DNA of 64,000 bases, from positions 1 through 64,000 of the forward strand of contig CAUYUJ010000648.1 in the NCBI GenBank assembly GCA_963575745.1, written 5' to 3'. Positions within the stretch are counted from its first letter, which is position 1. Each line of letters starts with the position of its first letter. The notes beneath the pieces are model-generated. The model was not told where the DNA came from. It saw only the letters and a program-made list of their open reading frames with translations, and ran no database searches. The position numbers and the translations under genes were made by a program. This document shows, in pieces, positions 10,230 to 20,384 of this stretch. The stretch comes from Prorocentrum cordatum (Eukaryota > Sar > Dinophyceae > Prorocentrales > Prorocentraceae).

Positions 10230-12569
10230 TCAAACCTTCATCTTACTCGTGTCGCCGAAAAGTTTGGCCATCGCACTATCCTTCGGTGCACCAGGGGGGG
10301 CCTCCTCCGACTTCGCCATCGCACTCGCCTGAGGTGCTCCAGGGGGGGGGCCCTTCGAACCCAGCGCAAGCCCGTCAGGTTTCGGCTTCAGCGCCAGCTG
10401 CTCGTGGGGGAAGTCCACCTCGTTATTTTTCTCAGGGCCCGTCAACATGTGCACCCTCGTTTTCCTCGAAAGGACTTTGATCACGCGGGCTTCATGCCCG
10501 TCGTACAAGTTCTTGTGGATCTTCGGCGACACGATGACGATATCATCGAGCACAAGCGGCCTAGACGCCGCCTCCTGGACATCGGCGGGCGCCCCCTTCT
10601 TGGGATCCTGCACTGCCGCCCCCGTCTGGTCGGGCACCCCCTTCTCGGAACCTGCCGGCCCCGTCTGGCCTGCCGCCTCCTTCTTGGGATCCTGCGTTGC
10701 CGCCCCCTTCTCGGAGCCTGGCTCGGTCGCGGCGCCGGGGGCCGCCGCCTGCCCCTCTGGAGAAGTCACCTGGCCATCTTTGCTTTTCGCTAGCGCTTCC
10801 ACGAAATCAAAGAGAGCCGTGAGAGCTGGGAACCCATCTGGGTTCGTCTTGAACTGCTTTAACTTGGCCGCGGCCTTGAACTCCTTCGACAAAGCCTGCA
10901 AGACCTGCGCGTTGTCATCATTGACGCACTTCTCCGACCAGGCGACCTTCACCTCCCCAGAGGCGAACTGCTTCGCCTTGGCCAACTCCAAGAAGCACGC
11001 CTCCGCGAGCTGCGTCACCTGCGAACCGCCGCCCGAGGCAACAGACAGCGTTTTCTTGACGTCCGTCAAAAAAAGTTTCAACGCACCGAAGGGGATGTCC
11101 ATCTTTCCGATGTCGCACTCAACCAATTTTTGCAACTGATCATGCAACTCGCTCGTGGTGAGTACGATCTCGCCCGCCGCGGTGCCATGAAATTTCCGCA
11201 GGGGGATGAGAGCGTGCTTGGGGCACCACTGCTCAAGGATATCCATGCGAAAGCTGTCCTCCATGAAGTACTGGGTCTGGGCCTTGCCAGCGGGCGTCTC
11301 CAAGAGAGTTCGCATGACTTCGAGCTCTCTGACCATGTCTTCCGTCCCAAACGCCTTCACCGTCGGCAAGATCTTCAGAATTCCGTCCAAGCGCTCCACG
11401 CCCCCCGTGCCCGCTGACCGTTTCATCGCCGCGAACACTGCAGCCACATGCTTCGTGTGGAAATCTTTGTACAGCTTGCTGTCCCTGAATAGTTGGCGCT
11501 CTGTCATGTCGAGCCCTTGCATCTTGAGGCCGCTGACGCTGTTGATATCCGCCCCCTCGAGCTCGAAGATTACACCGCAAAGTTTCGGCATGCCCAGGCC
11601 CATGGACTCGTTATCATCGCAGAGCTTTTTCAGATCCTTCAGCGGCGGCGTCAACTTCGAAAGCATGGAGTAACAAGGCGAATCAAGCAGCTGTTCCACC
11701 ACGAATTTGATGTATTCCACGGCATACCATGGGGCCTTACCCTTGGCCTCTGAAATGCCTTCGACATAGTCTTTGTACTCTGTCAGATTGAAGTGGACCG
11801 TGTCGTAATCCATCGGGTTGTCCACCCAGAACCTCTCGTTCTTGATGGCTTCGGCCGTCGCGAAAGCAATCTTCTCGAACGTTTTCTCCTCGGACTGTGC
11901 TTTTGTAGATGACTGTCTCAATAAGGTGTTCCCCGCCTCCGGGGAGCCCGGCTCGACTGTCTCCGCGGCCGCTGTGGCATTGGGAGCTACCTCGGGGGTC
12001 TTCTCTGGGCTTCCTGCGGCGCCGCCGCTTGGGCCCGAAGCACCCTGGGGCGGGGCCGCCTGCACATCATCATCCGAATCTTTGTCCTGCGGGTCTTGCT
12101 GGGTGCACTTGTTCGCGGTCGTAACCCTCGCTATGAACTCCCAAACGCCCACGAGGTCCTCCCCCAAACGCGATCTCTCGACACATTTGTCCACGAGAAA
12201 CACGGAAGATGGATCCACATCGTCGGGCCAATTCAGAAGCTCATCCAAGCTGACGAAAACTTTCGCAGGGAGGACGTCGGCCAAGTCTGGGCGCACCACT
12301 TTCGGGACAACCCAGACGGGGCGCTGAAGCACGCCAGACACAACGCGTCGCTTCTTGACCATGTTCGCCAACTTCTCATCAGATACCCGCTTGCAGCCCA
12401 ATCGTTGCATGGCCACGTACGTTGCGATGGTATGTTCGTCGGAGGCGACGACGCCCGCCATGCGCCTGATGTTGGTAGTTGCCTTTTGTCGCTCGTCCTG
12501 CGTCACGGGCTTGCCCGTCAGCGCCCTCTCGATGTCCTGAGGTGTCGGTTGCGCCTGCTTCCTGCCCAT
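10230..12569 (-). CDS. Large intronless ORF of unknown function, 779 codons
   Basis: I do not recognise the family. I start at the ATG at 12567-12569 (MGRKQAQP); the frame is open 19 codons further up but only from a TTG. Residues 1-150 are basic and probably helical. About 165-215 is a Pro/Ala/Gly/Glu linker containing DKDSDDD. About 220-600 is a globular, alpha-rich body with few low-complexity runs. About 610-665 holds imperfect repeats built on SEKG and QDPKK. About 670-730 (LDDIVIVSPKIHKNLYDGHE) resembles a KOW/SH3-like fold by pattern only. The tail repeats PPGAP..SAMAK twice. No intron, no signal peptide and no membrane segment are evident. Its context, repeats shared with the next module, suggests a mobile-element protein and not a housekeeping gene. 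Multi-copy dinoflagellate hypothetical proteins are the likely relatives. Confidence 0.7.
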   Translation of the reverse strand: MGRKQAQPTPQDIERALTGKPVTQDERQKATTNIRRMAGVVASDEHTIATYVAMQRLGCKRVSDEKLANMVKKRRVVSGVLQRPVWVVPKVVRPDLADVLPAKVFVSLDELLNWPDDVDPSSVFLVDKCVERSRLGEDLVGVWEFIARVTTANKCTQQDPQDKDSDDDVQAAPPQGASGPSGGAAGSPEKTPEVAPNATAAAETVEPGSPEAGNTLLRQSSTKAQSEEKTFEKIAFATAEAIKNERFWVDNPMDYDTVHFNLTEYKDYVEGISEAKGKAPWYAVEYIKFVVEQLLDSPCYSMLSKLTPPLKDLKKLCDDNESMGLGMPKLCGVIFELEGADINSVSGLKMQGLDMTERQLFRDSKLYKDFHTKHVAAVFAAMKRSAGTGGVERLDGILKILPTVKAFGTEDMVRELEVMRTLLETPAGKAQTQYFMEDSFRMDILEQWCPKHALIPLRKFHGTAAGEIVLTTSELHDQLQKLVECDIGKMDIPFGALKLFLTDVKKTLSVASGGGSQVTQLAEACFLELAKAKQFASGEVKVAWSEKCVNDDNAQVLQALSKEFKAAAKLKQFKTNPDGFPALTALFDFVEALAKSKDGQVTSPEGQAAAPGAATEPGSEKGAATQDPKKEAAGQTGPAGSEKGVPDQTGAAVQDPKKGAPADVQEAASRPLVLDDIVIVSPKIHKNLYDGHEARVIKVLSRKTRVHMLTGPEKNNEVDFPHEQLALKPKPDGLALGSKGPPPGAPQASAMAKSEEAPPGAPKDSAMAKLFGDTSKMKV

Positions 12570-12653
12570 TGCTCGATGGCAACTCCTGCTGGGATGCAAA
12601 GGGATGGCTCGCAACACCTCCAACAAGCCAGAACTGCAGAGGAAGCATGCGAT

Positions 12654-14055
12654 GTTAACATATATTCTCTGGCCTGGCCAATAACGGTGTTAACAAATCC
12701 TCTGGCCGCATGCCATGGTCATACGCTAACAACATCCTCTGGCCGCGTCCAACCATCAAGCAAGTCGCACAACCGATGTTAACAAATCCTCTGGCCGCGT
12801 GCAATCATAAGAAGCATCAGTCGCCGAGCCACGTTAACAAATCCTCTGGGCCCGCCCAACAGAAGTAGTCGAACCCAAGCCTGCGCCCCGTAGGTCCTGG
12901 TAGGCCCTGAACCACTGGAAACCCAGACCCCAGAGGAACCATTGAACCTTGAACCCAAGACTGCGCCCCAGAGGCCCTGGGAGGCCTTCAGTCCCTGGAG
13001 ACCCCAACCGCCCTTGGGGAAACAAGACTGCGCCCCATAGGCTTGGGAGGCCCTGAGCCTGACTCCTGAACCCGCGGGAGCCCTTGAACCCCAGACTGCG
13101 CCCCGAAGACCCTGGGGGGCCTTGAGCTCTTGGAGACCTAGGCCCCAGAGGAAACATTGAGCCCCGGACCGCGCCCCGTAGGCCCTGGGAGGCCCTGAGC
13201 CACTGGAGACCCCGACCCCACGGGAACCATTGAACCCCCGAATGAGCCCAGCAGGCCCTTGGAGGCTCTGAGCCCACTCTGAGCCCACTCTGAGCCCATG
13301 GAGACCCCCACCCCGCGGGAGCCTTCGAACCCCAGACAACGCCCCTAGGCCTTGGAAGGCGTGGGGACTCCTACACAAACGACCTGGGCGGGATGGCAGG
13401 GCCGAGAGGCATTGGAAAACAAAACCACTGCCGGCAGGCATCTCATTAACGCACATCCGATGCTCACACACCGCTTCGCCGCGTGAAACGATCAGAACGA
13501 CGGAGCGCACCCGATGTTAACAAATCCTCTGGCCGCGCGGAATTATAGGAAGCATCAGCCGCCGAGCCACGTTAACAAATCCTCTGGGCCCCCCCGACAG
13601 AAGCAGTCGAACCCAAGCCTGAGCCCCATAGGCCTTGGTAGGCCCTGGTAGGCCCTGGCAGGCCCTGAACCACTGGAAACCCAAACCCCAAAGGAACCAT
13701 TGAACCTTGAACCCAAGACTGCGCCCCAGAGACCCTGGGAGGCCCTCAGCCCCTGGAGGCCCCGACCGCCCTTGGGGGAACAAGACTGCGCCCTATAGGC
13801 CTTGGGAGGCCCTGAGCCTAACCCCAGAAACCGCGGGAGCCCTTGAACCCCAGACTGCGCCCCGAAGACCCTGGGGGGCCTTGAGCTCTTGGAGACCTAG
13901 GCCCCAGAGGAAACATTGAATCCCAGACTGCGCCCCGTAGGCCCTGGGAGGCCCTGAGCCACTGGATACGGAGGGGAGCCCTGGGCCACTGGAGCCTTGG
14001 GGGAACAAGACTGCGCCCCGTAGGCCTTGGGAGGCCCGGAGCCACTGGAGCGATC
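12654..14055 (+). repeat. GTTAAC motifs and ~72-bp repeat array, block 2
   Basis: Five GTTAACAAATCCTCTGG-type motifs (about 12654, 12689, 12724, 12778, 12834) lead into two runs of the ~72-bp unit (12845-13375 and 13600-14055). Two more motifs (about 13515 and 13572) separate the runs. The block lies 5' of the 779-codon ORF and between it and the next ORF. The two runs share long near-identical stretches, for example the AGCTCTTGGAGACCTAGGCC segment near 13122 and 13881, so the block itself was duplicated. Confidence 0.8.
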
Positions 14056-14720
14056 TGATCGCACCAAGACGGCCCAAGAGGCCCCCAAGACGGCACAAAT
14101 ACGGCCCACTTGGGCTCCAAGAGGGCACGCTAGAGGCCCAGAAACGGCCCAAAATAAGTGGACAACGGCTTCTGGAGGCAATCCGTCTCTGGCAAAGTTG
14201 CTGGAGGGCTGGCGATGCTTCCGAAAGGGCGCCCAATATAGCCCCCAGACGGCCCAAGAGGCCTCCTAGGCGCCAAAAGAAGCCTCCAAGAGGCTTCCCA
14301 AGAGGGCCGCAAGCAGGAAAAACGTAAGTTTTCCCTTGGGTTTTGAGCGTTTTTGGGGCTCCCGCGTTTTTGGCTTCTCGATGCTCAAGACGGCCCAGGA
14401 GGCCCCCAAGATCGCACCAAGACGGCCCAAGAGGCCCCCAAGACGGCCCAATGACGGCCCAACAGGGCCCCCAAAGGGCACAATAGAGGCCCAGAAGCGG
14501 CCCAAAATAAGTGGACAACGGGTTCTGGGGACAGTCCGTCTTGGAGCCTTCTGGGGGCCGTCTTGTCGGCCGTATTGGAGCCCTCTAGGGGCCGTCTTGG
14601 AGCCATCCTGGGGCACTCTTGGGGCGCTCTTGAAGCCTTCATGGGACCTGGGAGCGCCTCTAAACAGCCCGAGAGCGCCTCGAGACATCTCAACGGCCCC
14701 GAGGCCGTTGGGCAATCTAA
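14056..14720. repeat. Degenerate ~20-bp repeats, both orientations
   Basis: 14056-14500 has the CAAGACGGCCCAAGAGGCCC orientation. 14540-14690 has the inverse. Two near-identical units contain CAAAATAAGTGGACAACGG (14149 and 14501). No gene. Confidence 0.75.
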
Positions 14721-14791
14721 ACGGTCGCCGGGACCGTAGGCCCGTGCGGCCTTGGGCGGGAGGCCAAGAGATCTACGACATAATCGAAAAA

Positions 14792-14990
14792 AGGAGGGAA
14801 GGGAGGAGGAGGAGGGGGAGGAGGAGGAAGAGGGAGGAGGAGGAGGAGGAGGAGGAGGGGGAGGAGGAGGAGGAGGAGGAGGAGGAGGAAGAGGAGGAGG
14901 GGAGGAGGAGCAGGAGGAGGAGGAGGAGGAGGAGGAAGAGGAGAGGGAGAAGGGGGAGGAGGAGGAGGAGGAAGAGGAGGAGGGGAGAGC
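14792..14990 (+). repeat. GAG homopurine tract
   Basis: About 200 bp of (GAG)n with GGG and AAG units, directly before the CCACTAAGGG minisatellite at the right end of module 1. Confidence 0.9.
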
Positions 14991-15003
14991 TGCGCGCGGA
15001 CAC

Positions 15004-15111
15004 AAAGGGCCACTAAGGGCCACTAGCGGCCGCTAAGGGCCACCACTAAGGGCCAGTAAGGCCACCGATCATCTCATTAAGGGCCACTAAAAGCATCGCT
15101 TTGAACCGCTA
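15004..15111 (+). repeat. CCACTAAGGG minisatellite (right end of module 1)
   Basis: GGGCCACTAAGGGCCACTAG and related decamers. It is the inverse of the minisatellite at 8497-8556. Together with the opposite-oriented block at 15203-15262 it also forms a ~260-bp foldback-like junction between the two modules. Confidence 0.7.
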
Positions 15112-15202
15112 AGGCCAACATTTCAGCCCCGGGGCGCTCTAACGCCAGAGTCTCTGAATTACGTAAGGTTTGCGCCACTTTTGCAAGTGATTGGTTGCCC
15201 CT

Positions 15203-15262
15203 AGTGTCCCTTAGTGGCCCCTAGAGGCGCCCGTAACGGCCCCTAGTGGCCCCTAGTGTCGG
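15203..15262 (+). repeat. CCTTAGTGG minisatellite (left end of module 2)
   Basis: Five or so CCCTAGTGGCC / CCCTTAGTGGCC units in the same orientation as at 8497-8556. Confidence 0.7.
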
Positions 15263-15373
15263 CCGTTGTGGTTCTTACTGGCCTCCTGCGCGTCACGAGG
15301 CGCCACGGGTTCTCTTCGCCGCCGCCTTCTTCTTGATCGCCTCTTGCTCGAAACATCCCTCGTCCACAGCTCG

Positions 15374-16021
15374 GACGAGGAGAAGAAGGAGCACGAGGAG
15401 GGGGAGGAGGATGATGAGGAGGAGGAGGAGGAGGACGAGGAGAACGGGGAACACGAGGAGTTGGGGGAGGACGAGACGAGGGGAGGGAGGGAGGAGCACG
15501 AGGAGGGGGGAGGGAGGGAGGAGAAAGAAGAGGAGGAAGAGGAGGACAAGGAACAACAGGAGGAGGAAGAGGAGGGGGAGGGAAAGGGGGAGGAGGAGGG
15601 AGAGGAGGAGGAGGAGGAGGAGGAGGAGGAGGTAAAGGAGGAGGAAGAGGAAGAGGAGGAGGAGAGCAGCAGGAGGAGGAGGAGGGTGGAAAGGAGGAGG
15701 ACGAGGAAGGAGGAGGAGCAGGATGAGGAGGAGGAGATGGAGGAGGAGCAGGAGGAGGAGGAGGAGGGAAATTAAGAGGAAGAGGAGGAAGCAGGAGGAA
15801 GAGGAGGAGGAGGAGGAGGAGGAGGAGGAGGAGGAGGACGACGAGGAAGGAGGAGGACGAGGAAGGAGGAGGAGGAGGAGGAAAACGAGGAGGCTGAGGA
15901 GGAGGAGGAGGAGGAGGAGGAGGAGGACGAGGAGGAGGAGGAGGAGCAGGAGGAGGACGACGAGGAGAAGGAGGAGGAGGACGAGGAGGAGGAGGAGGAG
16001 GAGGAGCAGCAGCAGCAGCAC
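15374..16021 (+). repeat. Long GAG homopurine tract
   Basis: About 650 bp of GAG-dominated purines, the longest such tract in the window. Frames of over 400 codons cross it on the other strand (Pro/Ser/Leu only) and are artefacts. Confidence 0.95.
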
Positions 16022-16025
16022 CATT

Positions 16026-16352
16026 GCTCGAGACATCCCTCGTCCACAGCTCGGGCGGAGCATCGCGGGAGGCCTCCCTGGTGGCCATCCCCCACCCCAG
16101 AGGATTTGTTAATTCTTTTACATTGACAACACCCTCCTTGCTGCCACCCCTTTTCAGCAGCAGCAGCAGCATCAGCATCAGCAGCTCCACCTGCCAAGAG
16201 GGAATCCCTTGTGGTGTTGGTGTCGCCCCTTGCTCGAGACATCCCTCGTCCACAGCTCGGGCGGAGCATCGCGGGAGGCCTCCCTGGTGGCCATCCCCCA
16301 CCCCAGAGGATTTGTTAATGTTTTTTCCTTGACAACCCCCTCCTTGTTGCCG
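16026..16352 (+). repeat. Direct duplication with inverted GTTAAC motifs
   Basis: A ~120-bp block containing GACATCCCTCGTCCACAGC, then CGCGGGAGGCCTCCCTGG, then CCAGAGGATTTGTTAA occurs at 16026-16150 and again at 16230-16352. Its first 25 bp also occur at 15340. CCAGAGGATTTGTTAA is the exact reverse complement of the motif found on the other side of the ORF. Confidence 0.8.
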
Positions 16353-16698
16353 CCCGTTTTCCCGTTCCAACTCCCGTCCCTCATTCAATTGCCCTTGTCT
16401 CCCTCTTGATATCCCTCCTGGGTTCGTTTTTACGGTGTGTCGAATTTGCTCCACAATTGGCCAAGACGGCTCAATACTTGTTTGTTTTGCTCCACGCGAG
16501 CGTGACGTGCTATGCAACGGCGCCGCCCTCCTTGGGGAGCTTCATGGGACTGAAGAAGGCCATGCTTGACCACGTGCCAACCAGACCGACGGATGGAGGC
16601 GACGCTGGAACGACGCTCGTGAATTCCCCCCAAAAAAACAGCTCGGCAAGCATGCGCTGGCACGTATGGAAAACGCATCACAAGTATCGATATGGAAA

Positions 16699-19600
16699 CT
16701 ACGCGGACTGCAGCGCCGCAGGCGTGAACAGTCGGATCCTGCGATCTGCCTCAGGGTGACCTGTGGTGGTGTCGCCATACCCCAAGGCAGCGACGTCTTT
16801 CCGAAGGGACGCTAATTCCCTCTGGTACCACGCCCGTCTGGCCTTGTGTTTGTTGACCCAATTGGAAAGAGTGGATCGCCACAGCATCCAAGCGCGCACG
16901 ACCATGAACGCGCGCACTGGGCGCACAGGCGCGTCACCGACGAGGTGGAGCATGCACGCCTTGGAATTGTCACCCTTGCCCATCTGATCAGGCGCGACCC
17001 ACCGCGGTAGCATGGTCATTTTTGCATCGCGGTAGGACGGGTCGTACGACAGTCTGAAATAACCTGCGTCTTCTATGACATCGTGGACTGTGAAAGTTCC
17101 TGGTGGGGCACGGGGGCCCGTATCCTCGACGTCATCGTCAGACTCTGGGTCGGGCGCCGGTGGCTCCTCGACGGGGCCCCCCACGTCGGTTTCTGAAGCT
17201 GATTGCATGGAGCAGACGCTGGGCGACGCCACCGACGACGCCTCCGATTCGACATCCGCATCGCTGTCCGCGTCGCCGGGCTTGCAGTGGCACGCTGGCT
17301 TCAGAATAACCTCAGAGGCATCAATAATGTTGAGCATGGCAATGCCGTTCATTACCGCGCCGACCACGACGGCCAGAGCGTACACATCACAACTGTTACT
17401 CGCAATTCCCAGTTCCCTCAAGATGGCGCTCAACGGTCGGCGACGGTCGCGGAAAGGAGCAACGTAGTCAAAAGCGTACGTGGCGGGCCCGCGCTCTGTC
17501 AAGAGGGCGGCGCGGCCCTCGCGCTTGCACCTGCAAAACCAGATGACCACCTTATCTGAAGTGTCAGGCCCGAACTTGAGGGCGAAGAACCCCGCGTCAC
17601 TCTGCGTCAGCTTCTGGAGAGCAGTTGAATCAGGCTCCTTGTCGAAATCTGGCCCTAGCCGAGGAGCTTCCGGGAGGCCCCCCTCCATGGGCACCAGCCG
17701 CTTGGCCAAGGACCGTCGCAGCGCCGTCGCCGTCTGCAGCAACGATCTGAACTTGGCGCTCTCGTCATCCAGCTTCTGAACCCACTCCTCGTTGGTCAAA
17801 GGAAAAATGCCGCATTCGCCGCGCCCGCTTGCGCGAGCGCGCGACGCAGAGGCCCTCATGGCATCCCGTTGCGCTGCAAGTCTGTCCCTGTGCAAATCCA
17901 CGCAAGCCGCAAGTGCACCCTCAGAACCCAAGTGCACTAACTCAGCGGCTTCCGCGCCCGCGGGGTCCCCGAAACGGCGGCCGCGAGGCCGCGACAGCAA
18001 ATCTGGCCGCTCTTGGACAGCAAGGGCACGGATATTTATCTTAGACATGTCCTTCCGCTTGGCCTTGCTGTCCGCGCGGAGCCCTGCCAATCTCCATCGC
18101 CTGTACTTCTGTATCAGGGCGTTCCTGGACCGCCGGGCGAGGCCAGAAACCTTGCGCTTTCCGTCGTCGATGGTGTCCAGAGCGTTCTTGCGCTCCACGT
18201 CCAAAGACGTCGCCTCGGCCGACCGAAAAACCCCCGCCATCTCATCCTGGGCGTTGTCGGAAATCATATACTGAAGTGCCAACTCCTCCCCTCCCTTGCC
18301 CCAGGCCTCGTGCTGAAGCAAGGCGCTGTAGCCTGCGTCCAATTTCTTCCGATCATGGTGGAGGAAGTCTCTGCGCGCATTCAAATACCCGTCGGCGTTG
18401 TATAATCGACACAACTTCCATAACGCAGTTGGGAACGAATAGAATTCATCAAACCGAACAAGGATGTGCGTCTGCGTCTTGAGCAACGCAACCAGAGTCT
18501 CCAACAATGGCAGTTCGGGGTCGGACGGCAACTGTGGTATAATCTGACACAACAGATCCGAAGTCCGTCGTTGCACCTCACCGCGGCCCAGCCGCACCAG
18601 TGTTGGTTCCCTGAGGTTCGGCGATGCATCGCTAGCTTTCTGGGACGATATGTCGGTAGCATAAGACGTCAGCTGCAAGCACAGGCTCGAACGTCGCAGC
18701 GCGCCGCCAGTGTCGGCCTTGTTGTACCACGTTTTGAACGAAGTCAACCGCTTGTGGTTCTCAGGTCTCGGAACGGTTGTCGTGAGCGTGAAAACGTCGG
18801 GCGGCAAGTTCATCAACTTCATCCTGCGAAGCGTGAATACACATTGCGTGAATGTCCACATCCTGGTGATTACTGGGTGGTTCTCAATTCGCAGGGTAAA
18901 TTTGAACAGGACGTTGTATGCCCATCCGCGAATTGCGTCGGGGTCATACCCAGCGCCCGCGGCATGTCGAAACTCACCGACGCCGCAATTGAGCAGCGCC
19001 AGCAGCTCGTCAGGCAAGACCGATTTTCCATACAAGCGTTGCAAGGCGGCGCCCCGTGCCCTGGCCGCCGCCCGTTCGCCACCGTCCTCATAGTCGGTCA
19101 GGCAAAGATTACGAACGACGTGCAGCCGTAGGCAATGCGAGAACTCCTCGACGTAATCGTGAACCAAATGGCGAAACAAGCGGGAACAAGCAACCTGGAT
19201 CTGACTGTTCTTCGAAGCGGCCGCACCGCTCCGATCGGCGATGGCGACGCCCACGACTAGATTTGAGGTGTGTGATGCGCACACCCATGTAAGAACAAAA
19301 TACTTGAACCAATCTTGCCGCCCTCTGTGTCGAAAGTGCCAGAACACTCGTTTGGCGGCGTTGTTGTTCGTGGCGACCCCGTCCCCAGTGATGCAGTGGA
19401 GTATCCGAAGTTCCCCCCCGCGGACCGATTGTTCTGAAAATGCAGGCCCCACTGTGTCCAGTAACTCCTGGACCACGCCGACCAGACTGCTGGCGATGGT
19501 AGCGCCATCCTTCCTGAGTAAAGCTTGGAGCTCGCACCAGAATTCCACGCGCTGGTTGCGGAAGAATAGATTGACAACGTTGTTTTGTACTTTGGAAGTC

Positions 19601-20244
19601 GTGCTCCTGGAGATTCCTGGCGTTCCTGCTGGCGGAGAAGACATGCCCTGAACAGTAACATCCCCATAGCTTCGCATCCGCATGCATGCTTCATCGTGAA
19701 TATGCTGAATGTACATCGTCATGCTGTCGGCGCGGGAATCGCCGTTCCCAGGTGCGACTATCGATGCGACGTGTTGTCGGTTCATGCCTTTGAGTATCTC
19801 TGCCATTGCGTCCCTCACCCGGTCAATGCTATCCCTCCCGATAGCTTGCCGCGCCTGCATTTGGAACTCGAAATAAGAATCCTGCAACACCCTGGGGCAA
19901 ATTGAAGGATTCGACAAGCCAGCTCGGATGTACCATATGGAATCAATCGAACCCTGAACCCGCAATGCCCTTTCTTTCGTTAGGGTCTCCTCCGCTTGTG
20001 CTCTGCGTCGTTTCTGGTATTGGACCTGCCATCGCAAATTTTGAATCGTGTAGTTGTTCCCTGCATTCGGATGGGCCACGACGTCTAACTCGCAAGTTAG
20101 CACTGACTGTAACTGCACAATTGCTGACTCGACGGCCTGCACATTGACGGAGAGTCGCTGCAGCCGCTCGTGTTCATGCTGTAAGCTGCCCCGCAGCTTC
20201 TGTAAACTGTCACGGGTTCTGGTGATGTGCGAGGCTAGACTCAT
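16699..20244 (-). CDS. Large intronless ORF with possible RNase H-like (hAT-type?) core, 1181 codons
   Basis: The first in-frame ATG is at 20242-20244 (MSLASHITRTRD); the frame is open slightly further but only from a TTG. Residues about 5-55 form a heptad-like coiled coil. Around 285-300 the string TGDGVATNNNAAKRVFWHF, followed about 35 residues later by CASHTSNLVVGVAI, resembles the D-containing strand and the C/H..NLV block of hAT-like RNase H-fold transposases. This is pattern resemblance only. Residues about 560-760 contain basic helical stretches (GKRKVSGLARRSRNALIQKY). Cys pairs (CRCK, CHC) appear near 900 and 985. An acidic Ser/Asp region follows at about 990-1040, and the C-terminus is rich in Arg and Trp. 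No introns. Identity as a dinoflagellate mobile-element protein is inferred from context. An unrelated multicopy unknown gene is possible. Confidence 0.7.
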   Translation of the reverse strand: MSLASHITRTRDSLQKLRGSLQHEHERLQRLSVNVQAVESAIVQLQSVLTCELDVVAHPNAGNNYTIQNLRWQVQYQKRRRAQAEETLTKERALRVQGSIDSIWYIRAGLSNPSICPRVLQDSYFEFQMQARQAIGRDSIDRVRDAMAEILKGMNRQHVASIVAPGNGDSRADSMTMYIQHIHDEACMRMRSYGDVTVQGMSSPPAGTPGISRSTTSKVQNNVVNLFFRNQRVEFWCELQALLRKDGATIASSLVGVVQELLDTVGPAFSEQSVRGGELRILHCITGDGVATNNNAAKRVFWHFRHRGRQDWFKYFVLTWVCASHTSNLVVGVAIADRSGAAASKNSQIQVACSRLFRHLVHDYVEEFSHCLRLHVVRNLCLTDYEDGGERAAARARGAALQRLYGKSVLPDELLALLNCGVGEFRHAAGAGYDPDAIRGWAYNVLFKFTLRIENHPVITRMWTFTQCVFTLRRMKLMNLPPDVFTLTTTVPRPENHKRLTSFKTWYNKADTGGALRRSSLCLQLTSYATDISSQKASDASPNLREPTLVRLGRGEVQRRTSDLLCQIIPQLPSDPELPLLETLVALLKTQTHILVRFDEFYSFPTALWKLCRLYNADGYLNARRDFLHHDRKKLDAGYSALLQHEAWGKGGEELALQYMISDNAQDEMAGVFRSAEATSLDVERKNALDTIDDGKRKVSGLARRSRNALIQKYRRWRLAGLRADSKAKRKDMSKINIRALAVQERPDLLSRPRGRRFGDPAGAEAAELVHLGSEGALAACVDLHRDRLAAQRDAMRASASRARASGRGECGIFPLTNEEWVQKLDDESAKFRSLLQTATALRRSLAKRLVPMEGGLPEAPRLGPDFDKEPDSTALQKLTQSDAGFFALKFGPDTSDKVVIWFCRCKREGRAALLTERGPATYAFDYVAPFRDRRRPLSAILRELGIASNSCDVYALAVVVGAVMNGIAMLNIIDASEVILKPACHCKPGDADSDADVESEASSVASPSVCSMQSASETDVGGPVEEPPAPDPESDDDVEDTGPRAPPGTFTVHDVIEDAGYFRLSYDPSYRDAKMTMLPRWVAPDQMGKGDNSKACMLHLVGDAPVRPVRAFMVVRAWMLWRSTLSNWVNKHKARRAWYQRELASLRKDVAALGYGDTTTGHPEADRRIRLFTPAALQSA

Positions 20245-20384
20245 TGTGTTCGTGCCCAATGCAAAATGCTGAGCCCCTCTGGAAACGGGCGAAATGAAGA
20301 AGGCATCGACACGAAAGCGCAGAGCCGTTGCATTCGGACGGCGCTGCCAGCTCCTAATTCTTTACGTGTTCCTTGTCCTCTTCT

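Larger units (their letters stand above)
8497..15111 (-). mobile_element. Candidate mobile module 1 carrying the 779-codon ORF
   Basis: The module is bounded on the left by CCCTTAGTGG units (8510-8556) and on the right by the inverse, CCACTAAGGG units (15004-15111). Inside are one large intronless minus-strand ORF (10230-12569), blocks of a ~72-bp repeat (9046-9900, 12845-14055) and at least eight copies of GTTAACAAATCCTCTGG or close variants. A right-hand GAG tract precedes the end minisatellite. Module 2 (15195-21536) has the same design with a different ORF. Subterminal short repeats and inverted ends are typical of cut-and-paste DNA transposons. That interpretation is inference: no target-site duplication could be fixed and the outer ends are repetitive. 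A tandem gene pair in shared satellite DNA is the alternative. Confidence 0.4.

Noticed and set aside
8900-14055. CRISPR array
   Set aside because: The ~72-bp units are contiguous and degenerate without regular unique spacers, and the context is eukaryotic.
14990-15262. Classical CACTA transposon ends
   Set aside because: CACTA-containing units are present, but their orientation relative to the large ORFs is the opposite of 5'-CACTA...TAGTG-3'. No target-site duplication could be set.
15243-16517. 424-codon minus-strand open frame
   Set aside because: It is driven by the GAG tract (poly-Pro/Ser).
12570-20300. Relict spliced-leader sequence upstream of the two intronless ORFs
   Set aside because: I looked 5' of both ATGs for a CCGTAGCCATTTTGGCTCAAG-like relict and saw none, so retro-recycling from trans-spliced mRNA is not supported by the sequence.
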